36,455 nucleotides of DNA, from positions 10,810 to 47,264 of the forward strand of contig DYNF01000024.1 of assembly GCA_020721205.1 (NCBI GenBank). The letters run 5' to 3'. A program made the translations under genes and the position numbers. The DNA is from Prochloron sp. SulCav_FS08_3_32_3330. GTDB taxonomy: Bacteria; Cyanobacteriota; Cyanobacteriia; Cyanobacteriales; DYNF01. Under the pieces are notes generated by a model. The model was not told where the DNA came from and searched no databases. It saw only the letters and a list, made by a program, of their open reading frames with translations. Position 1 is the stretch's first letter. Every line of letters starts with the position of its first letter. Of this stretch, positions 32,201-36,455 are shown piece by piece.

Positions 32201-32812
32201 TTCTGTTTTTAATTTCTGTTTATGTTCTTTATAAATAGATTCTTTTTTGATTTTATATTTTTGTAAATTTTGCAAAACAATTCCTAATTGAGATGCAATA
32301 TTTTGTAATAATTTAACTTCTAAAGAATGCCATTGACGAGGCGCATCACATTGATGTGCAATTAATAAACCCCAAAGTTTTACTTCTGTTTGTTTTCCGA
32401 TTAAAATAGGTACAACTACATTAGCTTTTATTTGAAAAGCTTGTAATAATTCTACATGACAAGATTCAAGTCCACTGCTATAAATATTTTCAATGATGCT
32501 AAATCTTCCCCGACAATAAGACTCGATTAAATTCTCACTAAAACAAGGATCATAGACCAGTTTACCCAGTATAGATACCCATTTTTTTTCCACAGACTCA
32601 GCTATGATTACTCCATCTTTTTGAGGAAGTAATTGATAAATGATCGTGCGATCGCAATTTAAAATATTGCGAGTCTTTTCCACCGTTATATTTAAAATAT
32701 CCAACTCATCCGTTAATTGATGAATTTCCATAGTTAAAGAAGTAATTTTGTCGAAAAAATTACTAACTATTTCTAAGTTGGAGTCAGGAGAGGAAATATG
32801 TAGGAAAGACAT
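29201..32812 (-). CDS. Hybrid histidine kinase with two cyanobacteriochrome-type GAF domains, three PAS and a receiver
   Basis: 1203 residues. Order: GAF1 (about 35-185), PAS1 (about 210-330), PAS2 (340-465), PAS3 (470-590), GAF2 (about 605-760), HisKA with His811 in MSHEIRTPMNG, HATPase with N-box LNLVGNAIKF, DTGIGI and GTGLGLAI, and a receiver (about 1085-1200) with Asp1136 and Lys1187. GAF1 has the bilin-binding Cys118-His119 (ESCHVELL) and, 28 residues before it, DPCF (Cys90), the DXCF second Cys of blue/green two-Cys cyanobacteriochromes such as PixJ. GAF2 keeps Cys700-His701 but reads DAYF instead of DXCF. LWGLLIAHQC is present in GAF1 and TWGLLIAHQC in GAF2. It lacks membrane segments, so it is likely a soluble light-sensing kinase passing phosphate to its own receiver. 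No partner regulator is adjacent; a cyclase gene faces it. Confidence 0.92.
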   Translation of the reverse strand: MSFLHISSPDSNLEIVSNFFDKITSLTMEIHQLTDELDILNITVEKTRNILNCDRTIIYQLLPQKDGVIIAESVEKKWVSILGKLVYDPCFSENLIESYCRGRFSIIENIYSSGLESCHVELLQAFQIKANVVVPILIGKQTEVKLWGLLIAHQCDAPRQWHSLEVKLLQNIASQLGIVLQNLQKYKIKKESIYKEHKQKLKTELQASERRWQYALEGNTDGLWDWNIETNEVFFSPRWKEMLGFRDDEINNNLSEWKTRIHCEDKEKVYLNLNKHLRGETDYYISEHRIKCKDGSYKWILDRGQVFSKSEDGKPLRMIGTHTDITERKQIEKVLRDSEERYHSVIEAMTEGIVLQQGDGLIIACNKNAEKILGLTEDQMKGLTSFDPRWRSLHEDGSPFAGEDHPAMVTLSTGKPQTNVIMVVHKPDNQLTWISINSQPLFNPEYSKPYAVVTSFTDITERRQLEIDLQENEALFRGIFEQATVGAGLVDSSGKFLKVNERFCELLGYSEAELKQINYVDITHPDDRELNRKYNIQFWQKGISYSMEKRYLRKDGQIQWVNLTASPIYNFRGELQFALGIVLDISERKQAEIMIRQQVQREKLLNLITQNIRQSLDLDQILQTTVDEVRNFLETDRVIIYRLNPDWSGVVITESVSEESLSILGMEITDAYFVETKGGNYHNGKINNISDIYKVGFSDCHIKLLERLRVKAKLVVPILQDSYTWGLLIAHQCNSTREWQLFEVELLNQLATQVAIAIQQGYLFSQIQKELMERKIVEQKLKETNINLSISNSKLEDATKAKSEFLANMSHEIRTPMNGVIGMAQLLSMSNLSEEQKDLVMTIRDSGNALLTIINDILDFSKIESGKLELESNPYVLKDVLKSVCNLLTKQVEDKGINLNYSIDNHAPHTILGDSSRLRQIILNLVGNAIKFTQKGGVSINVISNKQTILENKQDAYFAGDQYELIFIIKDTGIGINKEQLNQLFQPFTQADASISRKYCGTGLGLAISKNLVTLMGGKIWIESFGNIGGNPPQNWLKENEHITKKNQGTTFYFNLPVTAVLTTEIKPEITPDQNQLKVKSSPSLLKILLAEDNLVNQKVALLTLKKIGYSADLANNGLEVLEMIKKQDYDVILMDLQMPEMDGLTATKIIRQSEEKQPYIIALTANVLEKDRQICLDIGMNDYIRKPLAIAELMKVLNKYNS

Positions 32813-33162
32813 AACATATTGATTATTTAGTTAACGAAAGGAAAACACTGAATAGACTTCTTGCAGAAGTCGAGTAATAAGTAATGAGTAATGAGTAGAA
32901 GAATTGACGAAAACACTATTATAATTAATTATTAGTTCGACTTTCGTGCATTGGTCTAATAAAAAAAGTATTTTGCCAAAAGGAATAAAATTTTATTATA
33001 TAGTTTATAATACTTTATCTTTATTAAAATTCCTATTGATTAAATTGTCTGTGATCTTAATCATTCCCTAACTGCTTTATTCTCGATTCTCGATTGATCT
33101 ACTTTAGAAAATTGTGCAATAATAATTTTGAATTTTGAATTTTGAATTTTAAATTGTAACTT
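32813..33162. other. Intergenic region with two heptad repeat tracts
   Basis: About 350 bases. GTAATAA/GTAATGA heptads lie at about 32875-32899, and four AATTTTG-type heptads at about 33124-33154 just past the aminotransferase stop. The part next to 32812 should carry the kinase promoter, but I cannot assign boxes. No coding sequence seen. Confidence 0.6.
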
Positions 33163-34347
33163 TTAGAGAATACCTTTATCTTTAAAAAACTGAGCAATTT
33201 TTTGAGTTGCAATTTCCAATATTTCAGGCTCTAAAACTAAAGCAAATCTGACATAACCCTCTCCAGACTTACCAAAACCAGAACCCGGAGTTAAAGCAAC
33301 TCCCGTTTCTTCTACTAATTGAATACAAAAATCAACAGAATTTAACTTACATTTTTCTGGTAATTTTGCCCATAAATAAAGAGTAGCAGAAGGAGCAGGA
33401 ATATCCCAACCGATCGCCTTTAAAGATTTAACTAAATAATGACTTCTTTCTTCAAAAACTTTCACCGTTTTTTTAACAGTTTCCTCTGGACTTTTTAAAG
33501 CAGTAATAGCCCCATTTAAAATTCCTCGATATTGGTTAAAATCTATGACAGATTTTACCTGTTTTAAAGCTTTAATTAATTGAGCATTTCCCACCGCAAA
33601 ACCAATCCGAAAACCTCCCATATTATAAGCTTTAGAAAAAGTAAATAATTCCACAGAAACTTCCTTATTTACATCAGCTTGTAACACCGAAGGAGGTTGA
33701 GGTGTGCCAGTAAAATAAATATCAGCGTAGGGAAAATCATGAATTAAAACAATCTCATTTTGTTGACAAAATTTAACAGTTTTACGGAAAAATTCAATCG
33801 TAGCCGTAGCAGAAGTGGGATTATGAGGATAATTTAAAATCATTAATTTCGTCTGTTTTAAAATATCTTTAGGGATATCTTCATACACAGGTAAAAATTG
33901 ATTTTCTGCGAGTAAAGGCATCGCATAAATTTGTCCATTTGCTAAACGGATTCCCCCCTCATGGGAAGGATAACCCGGATCCGTTAATAAAGCATAATCT
34001 CCCGGATCTAAAATAGCTAAAGGTAAATGAGCCGTGCCTTCTTGACAACCAATTAAAGGTAAAATTTCTGTATCAGGATTAATCGAAATACCGTATCTTT
34101 TCGTATACCAAAAAGCCGCCGCTTTTCTAAATTCTAAAGTCCCATTATGTAACACATAAGCATGACTTGAATGATCATCTAAAGACTCTTTAATTGTGTT
34201 AATAATAGGCTCAGGAGTAGGTAGATCCGATGACCCTAAAGAAAGATCAATAATGTTAATACCTTGGGCAGAGGCTTTAGTTTTTGCGGTATCCATATCA
34301 GCAAAAACATTATGAGAAAGATGTTGTAATTTTTGAGCAAATTTCAT
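33163..34347 (-). CDS. Class I/II PLP-dependent aminotransferase (LL-diaminopimelate/aspartate aminotransferase-like)
   Basis: 394 residues of fold-type I aminotransferase. The PLP Lys is Lys239 in TFSKAYNMGGFRIG; NYPHNPTSA (172-180) holds the Asn that contacts the PLP O3; DFPYADIYF (204-212) supplies Asp and Tyr; the C-terminal substrate Arg is likely in EGYVRFALV. The SK.YNM.G.R.G form and the start NVFADMDTAK are those of the DapL/DapC-like and MalY-like group, which includes cyanobacterial enzymes annotated as LL-diaminopimelate or aspartate aminotransferase. Exact substrate cannot be settled from sequence. It stands alone; the gap to the thioredoxin gene contains two hairpins. Confidence 0.9.
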   Translation of the reverse strand: MKFAQKLQHLSHNVFADMDTAKTKASAQGINIIDLSLGSSDLPTPEPIINTIKESLDDHSSHAYVLHNGTLEFRKAAAFWYTKRYGISINPDTEILPLIGCQEGTAHLPLAILDPGDYALLTDPGYPSHEGGIRLANGQIYAMPLLAENQFLPVYEDIPKDILKQTKLMILNYPHNPTSATATIEFFRKTVKFCQQNEIVLIHDFPYADIYFTGTPQPPSVLQADVNKEVSVELFTFSKAYNMGGFRIGFAVGNAQLIKALKQVKSVIDFNQYRGILNGAITALKSPEETVKKTVKVFEERSHYLVKSLKAIGWDIPAPSATLYLWAKLPEKCKLNSVDFCIQLVEETGVALTPGSGFGKSGEGYVRFALVLEPEILEIATQKIAQFFKDKGIL

Positions 34348-34519
34348 AGTTAGTTAATAAATATAATGTTAATGTGGAACAGGCAAGATGCTTGTATTAC
34401 ATAAGTAGTTTAAAATGCAAATTAGCTTAGTCTGTACTAATAAATTTAACATAGTTGTGGAAGCTAGAGGTTGAATTTGTAGAACTGCTAACATATAACA
34501 CTACCAACTAATTAGGACA

Positions 34520-34552
34520 AAAAGTCGGGGATTTGTTAAATCCCCGACTTTT
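34520..34552 (-). terminator. Terminator of the thioredoxin gene (15-bp perfect stem)
   Basis: AAAAGTCGGGGATTT (34520-34534) and AAATCCCCGACTTTT (34538-34552) form a perfect 15-bp stem with a 3-base loop, 11 bases beyond the stop codon at 34564. On the minus strand it ends in a T run. The AATCCCCGACTTTT half also occurs at 6096-6109, so it belongs to a dispersed palindrome family. Confidence 0.88.
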
Positions 34553-34563
34553 GAACCCCAAGA

Positions 34564-34899
34564 TTAAGGTATTAACAATAATTGTTCATCTAATAAAGTT
34601 TTTAATTTATCCTTGATCAGCGCACCTTCAAAAGAAAATACAAGTTCTTTATTTTTAAATAATCTTAAAGCAGGAACACCTTGCACTTCATAAGTTTTAA
34701 CTGTGATAGGATTGGGATCCACCTCTAGTTTCACCACTTTCAGGCGATCGCTGTAAGTTTGTGCTACCCAGTCAATCGAAGAAGACATCAAACGACAAGG
34801 ACCACACCAAGAAGCCCAAAAATAAGCCAATACAGTTTGATCAGCCTCTAAAACTGTCTTTTCAAACTCCGCATCGGTGATCACAATAGCTTTACTCAA
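34564..34899 (-). CDS. Thioredoxin family protein
   Basis: 111 residues with the redox motif WCGPC (Cys32, Cys35) in YFWASWCGPCRLMS, KLEVDPNP in the central strand and the cis-Pro in GVPALRLFK. A normal cytosolic thioredoxin fold, able to reduce protein disulfides. Typical TrxA has KIDVDEN and PTLLLFK; here EVDPNPITVKTYEVQGVPAL is slightly different and matches a cyanobacterial side group rather than the m-type. AGGAG (minus strand, 34909-34913) precedes the ATG. Monocistronic with its own terminator. Confidence 0.95.
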   Translation of the reverse strand: MSKAIVITDAEFEKTVLEADQTVLAYFWASWCGPCRLMSSSIDWVAQTYSDRLKVVKLEVDPNPITVKTYEVQGVPALRLFKNKELVFSFEGALIKDKLKTLLDEQLLLIP

Positions 34900-35011
34900 A
34901 ATGAAACTCTCCTGTCATAATTATTGATAATATTTATTATTAAAACATAAATAGAGAAGTCAAGTTTCCAGTGTTAAACCAAAAAATTGTGATTTAAACA
35001 AAAAGAAACCT

Positions 35012-35207
35012 AACTTCTGAAGCAGGGTGTTTTCATTCTCCAAAAAGCAACGGGTTGAAACCCGTTGCTACATAAGCAAAACCAGCTACCCGCAGGTTTA
35101 AATTTTTAAAAGATTAATCTTAAAACCCGTAAAGACGGGTTTTGTTTGGGTAGCAACGGGTTTCAACCCGTTGAAAAAAAAGAATGAAAATGCCCAACTT
35201 CTGAAGC
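35012..35207. repeat. Nested inverted-repeat element bounded by a 12-bp direct repeat
   Basis: AACTTCTGAAGC occurs in the same orientation at 35012-35023 and 35196-35207. Between them, GGGTGTTTTCATTCT (35025-35039) pairs with AGAATGAAAATGCCC (35181-35195) with two mismatches; a 24-base arm around AACGGGTTGAAACCCGTT (35048-35071) is exactly inverted at 35150-35173; and AAAACCCGT/ACGGGTTTT (35123-35144) forms a central hairpin. The layout is that of a MITE or palindromic element with a target duplication. It fills the 320-base gap between pspA and the thioredoxin gene. Confidence 0.75.
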
Positions 35208-35219
35208 CCTAAAACTGCT

Positions 35220-35990
35220 TTACATTTTATCCAGTTGCTGTCTTAACTGCTCTAACTCAGTATCCACAGGAGAAGCAGACTTTTCGGGTTGAGCCGTAGA
35301 ACTAGAAGGTAAAGCCCCTTGATTAACAGAACCTCCCGTCAGTTGAGCTTTCATCATTTCTAACTCATAATCCACATCACTTCCAGCTTCCAACTGAGCA
35401 AACTGAGATTCTAAACCAGTTCCTGCCAACTCATAAGCAGACTGAGATTCAGCTTCCAAAGATAAAACCTTATCTTCCATGCGCTCAAAAGCACCCATCG
35501 CACTACTTGTTCCCATACTGCTCACAGCACTTTGTAACTGCTTATTAGCTTGAGCCGCTTTAGCTCTGGCTTTGAGCATTTCTTTCTTCGTTTTTGCCTC
35601 GCCAATTTTACTTTCTAAAGCAATTAAATTTTTCTTCATTTGCTCACTTTGGGAAAATTGCTGATCTAACTGTTGTTTAAGCATTCCCGCCGTATCCGAT
35701 GCGGCTTTTTTCCGTTGCAACGCTTGACGTGCTAGATCTTCATCCCCTTTACTTAAAGCTAGTTGCGCTCTTTGTTGCCAACTATTCGCCTCAGCCTGAT
35801 TTTTATTATATTGTTGTTCAGTGCGTTTTTGAGAAGCGATAACTTGAGCCACCGCTTGACGAAGTTGTACCAAATCCTCCTGCATATCAATAATCGCCTG
35901 TTCCAGAATTTTTTCCGGATCTTCAGCTTTACTGACTAAATCATTAAGATTTGCCCGAACAACACGACCTAAACGATCAAATAATCCCAT
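35220..35990 (-). CDS. PspA/IM30 (Vipp1-type) membrane-remodelling protein
   Basis: 256 residues of almost continuous coiled coil. It starts MGLFDRLGRVVRANLNDLVS, the amphipathic membrane-binding helix, with the ESCRT-III-like helices up to about 215: AEDPEKILEQAIIDMQEDL (22-40), the long hairpin of helices 2-3 (about 25-150) and AFERMEDKVLSLEAESQ (167-183). A Ser/Pro/Gln linker and a final helix (VDTELEQLRQQL, 242-253) form the C-terminal extension that separates Vipp1 from PspA. Vipp1 maintains thylakoid and plasma membranes by forming rings and rods. Many cyanobacteria have both PspA and Vipp1, so which one this is rests on the tail. A related tail-only gene lies just upstream. Confidence 0.93.
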   Translation of the reverse strand: MGLFDRLGRVVRANLNDLVSKAEDPEKILEQAIIDMQEDLVQLRQAVAQVIASQKRTEQQYNKNQAEANSWQQRAQLALSKGDEDLARQALQRKKAASDTAGMLKQQLDQQFSQSEQMKKNLIALESKIGEAKTKKEMLKARAKAAQANKQLQSAVSSMGTSSAMGAFERMEDKVLSLEAESQSAYELAGTGLESQFAQLEAGSDVDYELEMMKAQLTGGSVNQGALPSSSTAQPEKSASPVDTELEQLRQQLDKM

Positions 35991-36142
35991 AATTTTTATT
36001 TATCCTATTGTAATTTACAAAATAATCAAAAAAATGATTAGAGTGAGAGTTTATCTTTATTCTAGTTTGACACATTTTTCCCCGAAATAATTGCAAAAAT
36101 GAACAAATGAAAACAAGGCTTTTTTCATTCTTAGTACCTACT

Positions 36143-36427
36143 CTATTCCAGTTTTTCTAATTCTGAGCGTATTTGTCTTAATTGTGCCTCAATATCAACT
36201 GTTATTTCGGAAAAATCAGAAGAAAACATTAAATTTTGCTCAGAATTATTTAACAAATTTTCTTGATTTTCCATTTCCATTGCCCTAAATGTCAATTCTA
36301 AATGATCTAAAGGTTTTTCTGGTAAGAGATTATTTTCTGTTTCTAAGCGCCATACTTTTTCCTCTATTTTAGCCAAAGCATCCCCCGGATTACCCTCTTT
36401 TAATAGGAAAGTAGGAGTAGCAGTCAC
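36143..36427 (-). CDS. Stand-alone PspA/Vipp1 C-terminal-like protein (94 aa)
   Basis: 94 residues from a GTG at 36427 preceded by GGAGAGG eight bases upstream, a good ribosome-binding site; all three frames upstream are closed by stops. Residues 17-52 (ALAKIEEKVWRLETEN and on) line up with PspA residues 167-202 in the neighbouring gene (AFERMEDKVLSLEAES), and the end VDIEAQLRQIRSELEKLE matches PspA VDTELEQLRQQLDKM. It lacks the N-terminal amphipathic helix and helices 1-3. It is 152 bases upstream of pspA on the same strand. It may be a regulator able to insert into PspA/Vipp1 assemblies, or the remnant of a tandem duplicate. The homology is by eye. Confidence 0.65.
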   Translation of the reverse strand: MTATPTFLLKEGNPGDALAKIEEKVWRLETENNLLPEKPLDHLELTFRAMEMENQENLLNNSEQNLMFSSDFSEITVDIEAQLRQIRSELEKLE

Positions 36428-36455
36428 CTGCTAAACCTCTCCACTAAACCGGACA

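Overview
The window is chromosomal DNA from an AT-rich cyanobacterium. Evidence: HIP1 octamers (GCGATCGC), heptameric intergenic repeats (GTCATTA/GTCATTT, AACAATT, GATGAAC), a thylakoid-type PspA/Vipp1 protein, a BchE-like radical SAM enzyme, a hybrid kinase with cyanobacteriochrome-type GAF domains, and small proteins typical of the phylum. A unicellular Geminocystis/Cyanobacterium-like organism would fit, but the genus is a guess. No rRNA, CRISPR array or complete insertion sequence is visible.

Layout. 0-3.2 kb: heptad repeats, a long leader, a LysM/M23 cell-wall peptidase with its terminator, and a tRNA with anticodon CAT. 3.2-6.5 kb: a worn accessory patch holding a VapB-like antitoxin with a 24-codon stump of VapC, an ABC-type ATPase/DUF4276 pair that resembles two-gene defence modules, an IS200/IS605-like end hairpin, a large perfect inverted repeat and a fragment of a restriction-type (HSDR_N) protein. 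6.5-8.2 kb: a 44-residue zinc-finger protein and a phosphoglucomutase/phosphomannomutase. 8.4-13.4 kb: two unusual fusions, a zinc-ribbon/Ser-Thr kinase/TPR/Hsp70 protein whose Hsp70 part has lost all four catalytic residues and its lid, and a BchE-like radical SAM protein ending in a receiver domain. 13.6-17.5 kb (minus strand): rpsP-khpA, cbiC/cobH, a J-domain-like coiled-coil protein and pyrD. 17.7-18.6 kb: a CDF metal transporter. 18.7-21.0 kb (minus): a dual-OB protein with two DUF488 proteins and a 56-residue conserved small protein. 21.2-24.4 kb: three tandem AIM24/TIGR00266 paralogues and an M48 metalloprotease. 24.7-27.5 kb: a PD-(D/E)XK-like/TPR fusion and queA. 27.9-32.8 kb: a membrane nucleotide cyclase facing a 1203-residue cyanobacteriochrome-type hybrid histidine kinase. 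33.2-36.4 kb (minus): a class I/II aminotransferase, a thioredoxin, PspA/Vipp1 and a small protein resembling only the C-terminal part of PspA.

Most genes stand alone or in two-gene units. The clearest operons are rpsP-khpA (8-base overlap), DUF488-DUF488 (1-base gap) with the dual-OB and small genes downstream, the ATPase-DUF4276 pair, pyrD with the J-like gene, and TPR-queA (7-base gap). The gaps are rich in dispersed hairpins and MITE-like elements, including a palindromic family at about 23.5, 27.6 and 29.2 kb and a pair of roughly 135-base elements at 15.1 and 24.5 kb.

Best leads: the kinase-pseudo-Hsp70 fusion, the BchE-receiver fusion, the DXCF cyanobacteriochrome hybrid kinase, the ATPase/DUF4276 module in its decayed island, the nuclease-like/TPR fusion and the stand-alone PspA tail. 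All functional statements rest on reading motifs by eye; no database search was run.
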